From Streptomyces sp. NBC_00513 (GTDB lineage Bacteria > Actinomycetota > Actinomycetes > Streptomycetales > Streptomycetaceae), in contig NZ_CP107845.1 in assembly GCF_041431415.1 (NCBI RefSeq), positions 1,984,001-2,048,000 of the forward strand: a stretch of 64,000 nucleotides of DNA, given 5' to 3'. Below, piece by piece: positions 9,067 through 17,030 of the stretch; positions within the stretch are counted from its first letter, which is position 1; every line of letters begins with the position of its first letter. The notes under the pieces were generated by a model. That model saw only the letters and a list, made by a program, of their open reading frames with translations, had not been told where the DNA came from and did no database searches. The translations under genes were made by a program, and so were the position numbers.

Positions 9067-9243
9067 CTACGCGCCCGGGGGCCGCTTCGCGTCTTCCTCC
9101 GCGCCCCGCTCGCCCTCGGCCTGCGACGGGGTGGTGCGCGTGGTCTGCGGATGCCGTTGGCGCTTCTGCCGCTCGTCCATGTCCTCGTCGAGGCGTTCGC
9201 CCTCGGCCTGGGAAGGAGTCGAGTATTCGTCGTACTGACTCAT
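9067..9243 (-). CDS. Small hydrophilic protein with a duplicated TPSQAEGER motif
   Basis: The reading frame from ATG 9243 encodes 58 charged residues without hydrophobic segments. The motif TPSQAEGER occurs twice, near residues 9-17 and 38-46, linked by a Glu/Asp/Arg/Gln-rich stretch. Similar short proteins with this motif occur in other Streptomyces, as far as I recall, without known function. The frame continues upstream into a tandem-repeat region, which looks like non-coding sequence, so I start at MSQYDEY. Confidence 0.55.
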   Translation of the reverse strand: MSQYDEYSTPSQAEGERLDEDMDERQKRQRHPQTTRTTPSQAEGERGAEEDAKRPPGA

Positions 9244-9256
9244 CAGCCGTCTCCTC

Positions 9257-9370
9257 GGTCCACAGCGGTTGGTCCACACAGGGGTCGGTCCACACAGCGG
9301 TCGGTCCACACAGGGGTCGGTCCGCGCGGGGCTCGGTCCGCGCAGGGGGCCCGCACAGGGCTCGGTCCAC
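9257..9370. repeat. 16-nt tandem repeat array between divergent genes
   Basis: About six imperfect units of GGTCCACACAGSGGTC follow each other, with later units drifting to GGTCCGCGC. The array fills most of the space between the small gene at 9067-9243 and the type ISP-like gene at 9459, so it may carry or separate their promoters. Confidence 0.85.
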
Positions 9371-9458
9371 CACACCGGTACAGATGCGTTCATAAGGAGC
9401 GTAACGCTTCGGCCTGGACGCGGCCCGGGCGTCGCCTCCCCTCGCTACCATCTGCCGG

Positions 9459-10619
9459 GTGAGCGACGACGTACCGCTGCTGGACGATCTGATGCCCTGG
9501 GCCGTGGGTTCGCTGCGGCTGGGGCGGGACTGGGTGACGGCCCCCGAGCCGGCGACCCTGCGGGCCCGCTGGGCGACCCTGGCCGGCGCCGAAGGCGCCG
9601 AGCGGGAGAGGTTGTTCCGTCCGACCCGGGCCCGTACGCCCTCCTCCGGGGCCGCCGCGCTGCCCGGGCAGCGGTCCGCGTCCACGGCCCGCTTCGCCGA
9701 GGCGCCGGGCCCGTTCCCGGAGCCCGTACGGGTGCTGACCGCACCCTTCGACGAGCAGTGGCTGCTGCCCGACCAGCGGCTCATCGACCGGGCCCGCCCC
9801 GAGCTGTGGCGGGTGCGCGACGCCCACCAGCTGTTCGTCGTGGAGACGCCGGAACCGCTGGTCACCGCCCATCTCCCGGCCGGCCGGCTGGGCCGGATCC
9901 GCCCGCTGCACCGGCGCCCCGGCGGCGCGGAGCCCAACCTCGCGCCGGGCCTGCTGCACCTGCTGGGCGAGCGGCTCGGCGGTTGGGTCACTCCCGAGGA
10001 CGTGCTGTGCTGGGTGCTCGCGGCGGGCCGCCCCGGGGCCCGGGGCACGTACGAGGTCCCGCTGACGGCCGACCCGGAACGCTGGCGGGCCGGGCTGGAA
10101 CTCGGGCAGCGCCTGCTGACCGTCCAGTTGCGCGGGGCGCGGGGCGGTGAGCCGCCCCGTCTGCCCGGCGGGCGGCGGCCGTACGTCCGCTCGACGGTCA
10201 CGGCGTGGCCGCGCGGGCTCTCGTACGACCCGGACACCGAGACCCTGGGGCTCGGGGACGGGAGCATCTCCCCCGTGCCGCCGGGAGCGTGGGATCAGGA
10301 GTCCCGGGGCGAGCGGGTGTTGGAGTCCTGGTTCGCCGCCCGGACCGCGCACCGCTCGGACGGGGTCGACGGCTTGGAGGCGCTGGGGCCCGGGGAGTGG
10401 CCGCAGTCATGGACCTCGGAGCTGTTGGCGTTGGTCACGAGCCTGGCGCTGCTGGCCGATCTGGCGCCGGAGCGGGCGGCGTTCGAGCCCGGCCCGTCGC
10501 TCACGGCCACCGAACTCGAAGGCCTCGGGGTGTTGCCGCCGCCGCGCGGGTCCCGCCGACCGGCCTCGGTGTTGGACCACCGCGAGGAGGGCCCGGGCGG
10601 CCAGTTCGCCCTGCTGTGA
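9459..10619 (+). CDS. Stand-alone type ISP restriction-modification C-terminal (DNA recognition) domain protein
   Basis: The 386-residue product resembles the C-terminal part of single-chain type ISP (LlaBIII-like) restriction-modification enzymes. Segments such as FDEQWLLPDQRLIDRARPELWRV, RPLHRRPGGAEPNLAPGLL and WVLAAGRPG are typical, as I recall, of the short Streptomyces proteins annotated this way. No nuclease, helicase or methyltransferase motif is present (no NPPY, no DEAD/DExH box), and neither flanking gene supplies one. It could be a remnant, or a domesticated DNA-binding protein. The GTG start fits the family. The stop codon lies at the beginning of a downstream direct repeat. Confidence 0.65.
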   Translation: MSDDVPLLDDLMPWAVGSLRLGRDWVTAPEPATLRARWATLAGAEGAERERLFRPTRARTPSSGAAALPGQRSASTARFAEAPGPFPEPVRVLTAPFDEQWLLPDQRLIDRARPELWRVRDAHQLFVVETPEPLVTAHLPAGRLGRIRPLHRRPGGAEPNLAPGLLHLLGERLGGWVTPEDVLCWVLAAGRPGARGTYEVPLTADPERWRAGLELGQRLLTVQLRGARGGEPPRLPGGRRPYVRSTVTAWPRGLSYDPDTETLGLGDGSISPVPPGAWDQESRGERVLESWFAARTAHRSDGVDGLEALGPGEWPQSWTSELLALVTSLALLADLAPERAAFEPGPSLTATELEGLGVLPPPRGSRRPASVLDHREEGPGGQFALL

Positions 10620-10700
10620 ACCCCGGCGCGGCGCGAACCCAGGGCAGCGCGGTGAACCCCGGCGCGCCGCGAACCCAGGGCGCGCCGTGAACCCGGGTGC
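10616..10700. repeat. 35-36-nt direct repeat overlapping the stop of the type ISP-like gene
   Basis: GTGAACCCCGGCGCGSCGCG followed by AACCCAGGGC occurs at 10616 and again at 10652, with a partial third copy at 10687. The first copy contains the stop codon of the upstream gene. No clear hairpin with a T-run is seen. Confidence 0.8.
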
Positions 10701-10766
10701 GCGGTCGACGCCGCCCGAGGACCGGGTGCCCGCCCGTGCGCGCCCCGGGTGTCCGACCCCGCGCGT

Positions 10767-11492
10767 TCATGCCCCCCAGGTGTCGAGCAGCTGCGTGATC
10801 CAGCGGTCGAACAGTTCGTCCGGCGCGTCCAGGTCGGCGGGGACGGAGGGCAGCGCCGTGAGGGCGCCCGCCAGCCGCGGGTAGTCCCCGCTCGCCAGCC
10901 GGGACCCGAGCCACGCCGCCCGTACGCGCTGCTCGTCGGCCTCGCTCCAGGGCAGTGCGCGGGCCCGCTCGGCCAGGGCCAACTCGCCGCCCACGTAGGT
11001 GGCCACGGTGCCGTTGACGGCGGCGACCAGTTCGAGTTTCCGTCCGTCCGGCGCGTCCAGCGGCTCCAGGCAGGCCAGGCTGTACTCCAGGTACCGCAGG
11101 GCGTGCGGACTGAAGCCGTAGACCGGGGTGAGCAGCCGGGGCAGCCACGGGTGGCGGCGCATCAGGTCGCGCGTCTGACGGGCCAGCGCGAGCATGTCGG
11201 CCCGCCAGTCGCCGGTGGGCGGGGTCAGTTCGTACTCCCCGCTGACGGCGTCGACCATCAGCTCGTACAGGTCCTCCTTGCGTGGCACGTAGTTGTACAG
11301 GGACATCGTCCCGGCCCCGATCCCGGCGGCCACGCGGCGCATGGAGACGGCCTCGATCCCCTCGGCGTCGGCGATCCGCACGGCCTCGGCCGCGATCGAC
11401 TCGCGGCTGTGGGCGGGGCGGGGGCCCCGTCCCGCGCGTTGTGGGCGGGCCCAGATCACTTCGGGTTCAGCGGGGCGGCCGCTGGGGGTCAT
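10767..11492 (-). CDS. TetR family repressor of the divergent ABC exporter
   Basis: This 241-residue protein has a TetR helix-turn-helix at about residues 30-78 (RIADAEGIEAVSMRRVAAGI, then GTMSLYNYVPRKEDLYELM). The C-terminal domain is of the TetR_C tetracycline-repressor-like type often found next to drug exporters. It is divergent from the ABC ATPase gene with 70 nt between the start codons, and two copies of an unusual TACGTACG-based palindrome lie there. Autoregulation and repression of the exporter are likely. The inducer is unknown. Confidence 0.9.
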   Translation of the reverse strand: MTPSGRPAEPEVIWARPQRAGRGPRPAHSRESIAAEAVRIADAEGIEAVSMRRVAAGIGAGTMSLYNYVPRKEDLYELMVDAVSGEYELTPPTGDWRADMLALARQTRDLMRRHPWLPRLLTPVYGFSPHALRYLEYSLACLEPLDAPDGRKLELVAAVNGTVATYVGGELALAERARALPWSEADEQRVRAAWLGSRLASGDYPRLAGALTALPSVPADLDAPDELFDRWITQLLDTWGA

Positions 11493-11526
11493 CGCTCATC
11501 ACCTCGTTCGTCGCCTCCATCCTAGT

Positions 11527-11543
11527 TACGTACGCCGTACGTA
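11527..11543. promoter_or_regulatory. Operator 1 of the TetR/ABC exporter divergon
   Basis: TACGTACGCCGTACGTA is a perfect 17-nt palindrome with a single central base, between the two divergent start codons. Such AT-balanced sequence stands out here. A diverged second copy lies 44 bp away. Confidence 0.8.
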
Positions 11544-11562
11544 GTGAGGTAGGGTGCCGTGC

Positions 11563-12546
11563 ATGACGACTACGTACGCTGTACTTAGTGAAGGTCTGGA
11601 AAAGTCCTACGGCGAGGTGCGCGCCCTGCGCGGGCTCGATCTGGCGGTGCCCGAGGGCACGATCTGCGGGCTCCTGGGCCCCAATGGCGCCGGCAAGACC
11701 ACCGCCGTCCGGATCCTCACCACGCTCACCGCGCCCACCGCCGGGCGGGCCCTGGTCGCCGGCCACGACGTCACCCGCGCTCCGGGGGCCGTTCGCCGCA
11801 GCATCGGGGTCACCGGCCAGTACGCCTCGGTGGACGGGGACCTCACCGGCCGGGAGAACCTGCGGCTCTTCGCCCGCCTCGCCGGGCTGCGCGGGGCCGC
11901 CGGTCGGGCCCGCGCCGACGAGCTGCTGGAGCGCTTCGAGCTCACCGAGGCCGCCGACCGCACCGCCTCCACCTGGTCGGGCGGCATGCGGCGGCGCCTG
12001 GACCTGGCCGCGGGGCTGCTCGCCCGGCCCCGCGTGCTGTTCCTGGACGAGCCCACGACCGGCCTCGACCCGGCGGCCCGCGACCGGATCTGGACCGCGG
12101 TGCGAGAACTCGCCGGCCGCAGCGGAGGCGGCGGGGGCACGACCGTGCTCCTCACCACCCAGTACCTGGAGGAGGCGGACAGGCTCGCCGACGACATCGT
12201 GGTGGTGGACGGCGGCCGGGCCATCGCCACCGGCACCCCGGCCGAACTCAAGTCCCGGATCGGCTCCCACGCGGAGGTGACCGTCACCCACCCCGACGCC
12301 CTCACGGGCGCGGCGGCCGTACTGGACCGACTCACCGGGGGCCGACCCGTCCTGAACGGGGAACGCCTCACCGTCGGCGTGACCGTGTCCGACACCGGCC
12401 TGACCCTGCCGCGGATCATCCGCGCCCTCGACACGGCCGGCATCCCGGTCACCGACGCCACCCTGCGGCCACCCACCCTCGACGAGGTGTTCCTGCGCCT
12501 CACCCGGGTCCGCGAGGTCACACCCGAGAAGGAGCACGCGGCATGA
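11563..12546 (+). CDS. DrrA-type ABC transporter ATP-binding protein
   Basis: Start ATG 11563 gives 327 residues (a GTG at 11554 would add three). Walker A is GPNGAGKTT, the signature is WSGGMRRRLDLAAGL, and Walker B is VLFLDEPTTGLD. The switch region reads TQYLEEADRL, with Gln-Tyr where many ABC proteins have His, which is normal for the daunorubicin-resistance DrrA subfamily. The C-terminal 90 residues form the extra DrrA domain. It overlaps the permease gene by four bases. It probably powers export of a hydrophobic toxin or drug at the membrane under control of the divergent TetR protein. Confidence 0.93.
   Translation: MTTTYAVLSEGLEKSYGEVRALRGLDLAVPEGTICGLLGPNGAGKTTAVRILTTLTAPTAGRALVAGHDVTRAPGAVRRSIGVTGQYASVDGDLTGRENLRLFARLAGLRGAAGRARADELLERFELTEAADRTASTWSGGMRRRLDLAAGLLARPRVLFLDEPTTGLDPAARDRIWTAVRELAGRSGGGGGTTVLLTTQYLEEADRLADDIVVVDGGRAIATGTPAELKSRIGSHAEVTVTHPDALTGAAAVLDRLTGGRPVLNGERLTVGVTVSDTGLTLPRIIRALDTAGIPVTDATLRPPTLDEVFLRLTRVREVTPEKEHAA
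11571..11587. promoter_or_regulatory. Operator 2, inside the first codons of the ABC ATPase gene
   Basis: TACGTACGCTGTACTTA keeps the left arm of operator 1 exactly and differs at two positions in the right arm. It starts at the fourth codon of the ATPase gene. The 44-bp centre spacing is about four helical turns, compatible with binding on the same DNA face. Confidence 0.65.
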
Positions 12547-13331
12547 ACACCCTGCTGTCCGACGGCGGAGCCGTCGTCACCCGCCAGTTGCAGAAGGCCC
12601 GGCACGCGCCCGCGCTGCTGCTGCTCACGCAGACCATGCCGATCATGATGCTGCTGTTCTTCGGGTACGTGTTCGGCAGCGCGCTCGCGATGCCGGGCTC
12701 CGAATACCGCGAGTTCCTGCTTCCGGGCCTGCTCGCCGCCACCGCCGCCAACGGGCTGATGACGGGCCTGTTCACGGCCGCACAGGACGCCCACCGTGGG
12801 GTCACGGACCGGTTCCGCACCCTGCCGATGAGTCGGGCCGCCGTGCCCCTCGGGCAGATCACCGCCGACCTGCTGACGACGGGGGTGTCCATGGTGCCGC
12901 TGATGCTGGTGGGGATCGCCATGGGCTGGCGGATCGAGAACGGGCTGCCGGGCGCGCTGGGGGCCCTCGGAGTGCTGCTGCTGTTCCGCTTCGCCTCGGC
13001 CTGGGTGGGCACGTACCTCGGCCTGCTCAGCAAGAGCGAGGAGGCCGCCGGCCAACTCGGCGGCGCCACCTTCGTCCTGCCGATGCTGTCCAGCGCCTAC
13101 CTGCCGACCTCCGGGCTGCCCGGATGGCTGCGGACGGTCGCCGAGTGGAACCCGATCAGCGCCGTGGCCGGCGCCGTGCGCACCCTCTGCGGCAACGCGG
13201 GCGGCGAACCGGCGGCCGGGGCCGCCTGGCCGGCCGCGCACCCGGTGGCCGGGGCGCTGCTCTGGTCGCTCGTCATCCTGGCCCTCTTCGCGCCGCCGGC
13301 CACCCGCCGGTTCGCGCGCGGCCAGGACTGA
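12543..13331 (+). CDS. DrrB-type ABC-2 transporter permease
   Basis: The 262-residue protein starts at an ATGA overlap with the ATPase gene. It has about six membrane helices typical of ABC-2 permeases, beginning with LLLLTQTMPIMMLLFFGYVF. The family segment TDRFRTLPMSRAAVPLGQ lies in the first cytoplasmic loop, and YLPTSGLPGWLRTVAEWNPI precedes the last helix. With the ATPase it forms a two-gene DrrAB-like exporter. Substrate unknown. Confidence 0.92.
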   Translation: MNTLLSDGGAVVTRQLQKARHAPALLLLTQTMPIMMLLFFGYVFGSALAMPGSEYREFLLPGLLAATAANGLMTGLFTAAQDAHRGVTDRFRTLPMSRAAVPLGQITADLLTTGVSMVPLMLVGIAMGWRIENGLPGALGALGVLLLFRFASAWVGTYLGLLSKSEEAAGQLGGATFVLPMLSSAYLPTSGLPGWLRTVAEWNPISAVAGAVRTLCGNAGGEPAAGAAWPAAHPVAGALLWSLVILALFAPPATRRFARGQD

Positions 13332-13430
13332 GACGCGGTCAGAACCGAGACGCGGTCAGGACCGAGCGCAGGGGCGGAGCCGCCGGGCGGGGGGTGACAG
13401 ATCCGGGTCGGACCGGGTAGGCAGGCTGCC

Positions 13431-14642
13431 ATGACACCCGATTCACGCCCCCACGACCCGCTCCCCCTCGACGGTGTCACCGTCGTCGCCGTCGAACAGG
13501 CCGTCTCGGCCCCCTTCGCCACCCGCCAGCTCGCCGATCTCGGCGCCCGGGTGATCAAGGTCGAGCGTCCCGACGGCGGCGACTTCGCGCGCGCCTACGA
13601 CACCGCCGCGAAGGGTCTGGCCTCGCACTTCGTTTGGGCCAACCGGGGCAAGGAGTCCCTGGCGCTCGACCTGAAGGACGCGCGGGGCCGGGAGGTCCTG
13701 CACGAGCTGTTGGCCGACGCCGACGTCTTCGTCCAGAACCTCGCCCAGGGGGCCGCCGCCCGCCTCGGGCTGGACTCGGCCGCGCTGTGCGCCCGGTACC
13801 CGCGTCTGGTCGCCGTGGACGTCTCCGGCTACGGGGCCGAGGGGCCGTACGCGCACAAGCGCGCCTACGACATGCTCGTGCAGTGCGAAGCGGGGCTGGT
13901 GTCGGTGACCGGGACCCCGGAGCGGCCGGTCAAGGCGGGCATCCCGGCGGCGGACATCGCGGCGGCCATGTACGCGTTCTCGGGGGTGCTCGCCGCCCTC
14001 CTGCGCCGCGGGATCACCGGGCGCGGGGGCCGGGTGGAGGTGTCGATGCTGGACGCGCTCGCCGAATGGATGGGGCACCCGCTGCACCACACGATGCACG
14101 GCGGGGAGCAGCCCGTGCGGACCGGTCTCGCGCATGCCGTGATCGCGCCCTACGACGCCTACCCGACGGCGGAGGGGGACCGGGTGCTGCTGTCGGTGCA
14201 GAACGACCGGGAGTGGCGGCGGCTGGCGGAACAGGTGCTGAAGAAGCCGGAGTTGGCGGATGATCCGGCGTTCGCGACGAACGCCGCCCGCACGCTGGGC
14301 CGGGAGCGCACGGACGCGGTGGTGGCCGGGGCGCTGGCCGCGCTGGACGCGGACGAGGCGATCCGGAGGCTGGAGGCGGCGGGCATCGCCTGCGCGCGAC
14401 TGAACTCGGTGGCGCAGGTCGCGGCGCATCCGCAGTTGGCGGCGCGCGACCGCTGGCGGGAGATCGGGTCGCCCGCGGGTCCGCTGCGCGCTCTGCTGCC
14501 GCCCATCGGGCTGCCGGACGGCGCGCCGGCGCGGATGGGAGCGGTACCCGCGCTCGGCGAACACACCGACGCCCTGCTGCGCGCCCTGGGGATGACGGGC
14601 GCGCAGATCACGACTCTGCGCCAGGACGGCGTGGTCGCCTGA
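13431..14642 (+). CDS. CaiB/BaiF CoA-transferase family III protein
   Basis: The 403-residue length is standard for family III CoA transferases, which move CoA between carboxylic acids through an aspartyl thioester. The opening PLDGVTVVAVEQAVSAPFA, then LADLGARVIKVERPDGGDFAR, and the segment VDVSGYGAEGPYAHKRAYDMLVQ are diagnostic. The Asp near residue 147 in RAYDM occupies the catalytic position. The GGRVEVSMLDALAEWMGHP segment is also conserved. There is no partner acyl-CoA gene beside it, so the substrate is not indicated. Confidence 0.93.
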   Translation: MTPDSRPHDPLPLDGVTVVAVEQAVSAPFATRQLADLGARVIKVERPDGGDFARAYDTAAKGLASHFVWANRGKESLALDLKDARGREVLHELLADADVFVQNLAQGAAARLGLDSAALCARYPRLVAVDVSGYGAEGPYAHKRAYDMLVQCEAGLVSVTGTPERPVKAGIPAADIAAAMYAFSGVLAALLRRGITGRGGRVEVSMLDALAEWMGHPLHHTMHGGEQPVRTGLAHAVIAPYDAYPTAEGDRVLLSVQNDREWRRLAEQVLKKPELADDPAFATNAARTLGRERTDAVVAGALAALDADEAIRRLEAAGIACARLNSVAQVAAHPQLAARDRWREIGSPAGPLRALLPPIGLPDGAPARMGAVPALGEHTDALLRALGMTGAQITTLRQDGVVA

Positions 14643-14762
14643 GGCGATCCACACCGGAAGAACACCGATGACGTCGACGAGACCGACGACACCGGTGACA
14701 CCGCGAACACGTACAGGGCCGGGTGGGCGCAGCCGGGTCAACCGGCCGCGTTCTGCGGGCAG

Positions 14763-15032
14763 TTACGAGCGGCGGCTGCCGAAGAGCGTGCGACGCAGGC
14801 GACGCAGCGGCGCGAAGAGCGCGACGCGCGCGCTCCGGCTCCGCTGGACGTGCGTGTGATCGCGGGCGGTGAGCTCGCGCATCAGCAGCGTCGCCTCGGC
14901 GGTCTCGTGATGCGGGACGGCGGGACCGCCCAACACGGCGAGATGGCGGTCGAGGCGCGAGCTGGTCGCGCTGCTCCCGCAGGTGATGGCAGGCACGCGA
15001 GGCGGCCTGCTGCGCATTGCTATCTGTTCCAT
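14763..15032 (-). CDS. Small basic conserved hypothetical protein
   Basis: Start ATG 15032 gives 89 residues, Arg-rich at the C-terminus (RSRSARVALFAPLRRLRRTLF). I recall close relatives in other Streptomyces beginning with the same MEQIAMRSR segment, which supports this start over an upstream one. No domain, membrane segment or signal peptide is recognised. It is divergent from the Ser/Thr kinase gene across a 282-nt spacer with a hairpin and a palindrome. Confidence 0.6.
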   Translation of the reverse strand: MEQIAMRSRPPRVPAITCGSSATSSRLDRHLAVLGGPAVPHHETAEATLLMRELTARDHTHVQRSRSARVALFAPLRRLRRTLFGSRRS

Positions 15033-15143
15033 GTCTCTCCCCACCCGTACGAGGGCACCCGGCCCGGGCAGGTTCACCCTATCGCCCCCGCGTCGCGCCC
15101 GGGTATCCCGGTGGTGTGAATTACCCCTATACCTACGGGGAGT

Positions 15144-15172
15144 TGACGATTACTCACCGGAGTCAATCGTCA
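15144..15172. promoter_or_regulatory. 12-bp inverted repeat with 4-nt loop between divergent genes
   Basis: TGACGATTACTC pairs with GAGT-C-AATCGTCA through one bulged base around an ACCG loop. It lies upstream of both the kinase gene and the divergent small gene and has no T-run, so an operator or leader structure is more likely than a terminator. Confidence 0.5.
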
Positions 15173-15236
15173 CTCTCCGCACAGATTGTGCGGAATTGAC
15201 GCCCCCTCGGAAGTCGTGGCGGTTCATACGGGGAGT

Positions 15237-15250
15237 CCTGTCGCGACAGG
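15237..15250. promoter_or_regulatory. Perfect 14-bp palindrome upstream of the Ser/Thr kinase gene
   Basis: CCTGTCGCGACAGG is fully symmetric and lies 65 nt before the kinase start codon. It may be a regulator site. No regulator can be named. Confidence 0.45.
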
Positions 15251-15314
15251 GGCCACACGGCGCACACTGCGCTAACTTGGAGTGATCGTCCGGTAACACG
15301 TTCGGGGGGCTCGG

Positions 15315-17018
15315 ATGAGTGGGAATGCGGGTGAGGACGGGCGTGTCATCGCCGGTCGGTACCGGTTGCTGGGCCCCCTGGGTCGCGGCGGCATGGGGAT
15401 CGTCTGGCGGGCGCGCGACGAGGTGCTGGGGCGCGAGGTCGCCGTCAAGGAGGTGCGGGCGCCCGCCGGACTGGACACCGCCGAGGTGGAGCGGTTGTAC
15501 CGGCGCATGGAGCGCGAGGCCTGGGCGGCGGCCCGGGTCTCCCATCGCGGGGTCGTCACCGTGTACGACGTGGCGAGCGAGGGCGGCCGCCCCTGGATCG
15601 TGATGGAGCTGATCCGCGGACTGTCCCTGGCGGAGGTGCTGGAGGGCGAGGGGCCCATGCCCCCGCAGCGGGCCGCGCACATCGGCGAGCAGGTGTTGGC
15701 CGCGCTGCGTTCCGCGCACGAGTCGGGGGTTCTGCACCGGGACGTCAAGCCCGCCAACGTGCTGATCGCCAACGACGGGCGGGTGGTGCTGGGCGACTTC
15801 GGCATCGCGAGCCTGGAGGGTTCCTCGGCCATCACCATGACCGGCGAGGTGGTGGGCTCCCCCGAGTTCCTGGCCCCGGAGCGGGCGCTGGGACGCGAGC
15901 CGGGTCCCACGTCGGACCTGTGGTCGCTCGGCGTGCTGCTGTACACGGCCGTCGAGGGGTCCTCACCGTTCCGGCGCGACACGCCGTTGTCCACACTGCA
16001 GGCGGTGGTGGACGAGGAGTTGACCCCGGCGCGCCGGGCCGGCCCGTTGGAGCCCGTGTTGGAGGGGCTGCTGCGGAAGGACCCCGCCGAGCGGCTGTCG
16101 GCGGCGGAGGCGTCCCGGATGCTGCGGATCATCGGCGCGGGCGGCACGGCACGGGCCGCCGGCGGACCGGTGTCGGGGCCGTCGTCGGGGCCGGCTCCGG
16201 CGGTGACGGCCGCGCACGGGCACGATCGGGACGCGGGGTCCCGGGCCGCGACGCCGCCGACACCCCTGTCGGTGCCGCCGGGGTCGGGCACGGCGCCGAC
16301 CGTGGTGTCCCCATCGGGACCGACGCCGCCGCAGGGGCGGGCCGGGACGGTGCTGACGGTGGGGATCGTGGTGCTGGTCCTGGCCTTGGTCGTGCTGGGT
16401 TGGCTGCTCTGGAAGGACGACGGGGACACGGCCGGGGCTCCCGCGAACGGGGCCGGCGGTTCGGGTCCCGCGGCCACGCGGTCGACGTCGTCGACGCCCG
16501 CCTCGACTCCCTCTTCCCCCTCCCCCTCGACTTCCGCGTCCACCTCGGCGTCGGCGGGCGCCGGCGCGCCCGCGCGGAAGGTCACGGTGTACGTCCACAC
16601 GCTCCGCGTTCGCTACGCGGGGAGTTGCCCGCCGCCCCCCGTCGACGCGCCCGCCTTCGCCGGCACCGTGGAGGTGGCGCGCGTTCCCGCCGAGTTGGAG
16701 TACCGCTGGGTGACCCGGGGCGGGTCGGCCGACGGGTCGGAGCCCCGCTGGCAGGACCTCTCGTACGGGGCGGACGGCGCCACGACCCGGCAGGTCGACC
16801 ACGTCGAGGCGGGCCATCGCGCCGGCGCGACCCTCGACGACGCGGTCCGGCTGGAGGTGCGGGGCGCCGCGCGGGCCACCTCGCCGTGGCTGGAGTTCTC
16901 CGTGACCTGCGAGAAGGAGACCCCGACGGGCGGGGCCTCCTCCCCCGGCCCTTCCGGTTCACCGGGTTCCCCGGGCCCGACGCCGTCGCCGGCGCCGAGC
17001 CCGGGGGTCACGCTCTGA
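15315..17018 (+). CDS. Membrane Ser/Thr protein kinase (PknB-like, no PASTA repeats)
   Basis: The 567-residue protein has an N-terminal Hanks-type kinase domain (about 15-275): glycine loop LGRGGMGIVW, Lys45 in VAVKEV, catalytic loop HRDVKPAN, DFG, and activation-segment GSPEFLAPERALG. A Pro/Ser/Thr-rich juxtamembrane segment is followed by one membrane helix at about 345-366. Outside the membrane lie an Ala/Ser/Thr linker and a domain of about 130 residues containing two cysteines (residues about 437 and 535) that could form a disulfide. No PASTA, NHL or other named sensor domain is recognised, so the ligand is unknown. It sits alone, divergent from a small gene. Confidence 0.93.
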   Translation: MSGNAGEDGRVIAGRYRLLGPLGRGGMGIVWRARDEVLGREVAVKEVRAPAGLDTAEVERLYRRMEREAWAAARVSHRGVVTVYDVASEGGRPWIVMELIRGLSLAEVLEGEGPMPPQRAAHIGEQVLAALRSAHESGVLHRDVKPANVLIANDGRVVLGDFGIASLEGSSAITMTGEVVGSPEFLAPERALGREPGPTSDLWSLGVLLYTAVEGSSPFRRDTPLSTLQAVVDEELTPARRAGPLEPVLEGLLRKDPAERLSAAEASRMLRIIGAGGTARAAGGPVSGPSSGPAPAVTAAHGHDRDAGSRAATPPTPLSVPPGSGTAPTVVSPSGPTPPQGRAGTVLTVGIVVLVLALVVLGWLLWKDDGDTAGAPANGAGGSGPAATRSTSSTPASTPSSPSPSTSASTSASAGAGAPARKVTVYVHTLRVRYAGSCPPPPVDAPAFAGTVEVARVPAELEYRWVTRGGSADGSEPRWQDLSYGADGATTRQVDHVEAGHRAGATLDDAVRLEVRGAARATSPWLEFSVTCEKETPTGGASSPGPSGSPGSPGPTPSPAPSPGVTL

Positions 17019-17030
17019 ACGGGGCCCGGG

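Noticed and set aside
9257..9370. Tandem 16-nt repeats as a CRISPR array
   Set aside because: There are no spacers between units, the units are too short, and no cas genes occur in the window.
11400..14650. Secondary-metabolite cluster around the DrrAB-like exporter and CoA-transferase
   Set aside because: No synthase, carrier protein or tailoring enzyme set is present; exporter and transferase look like independent genes.
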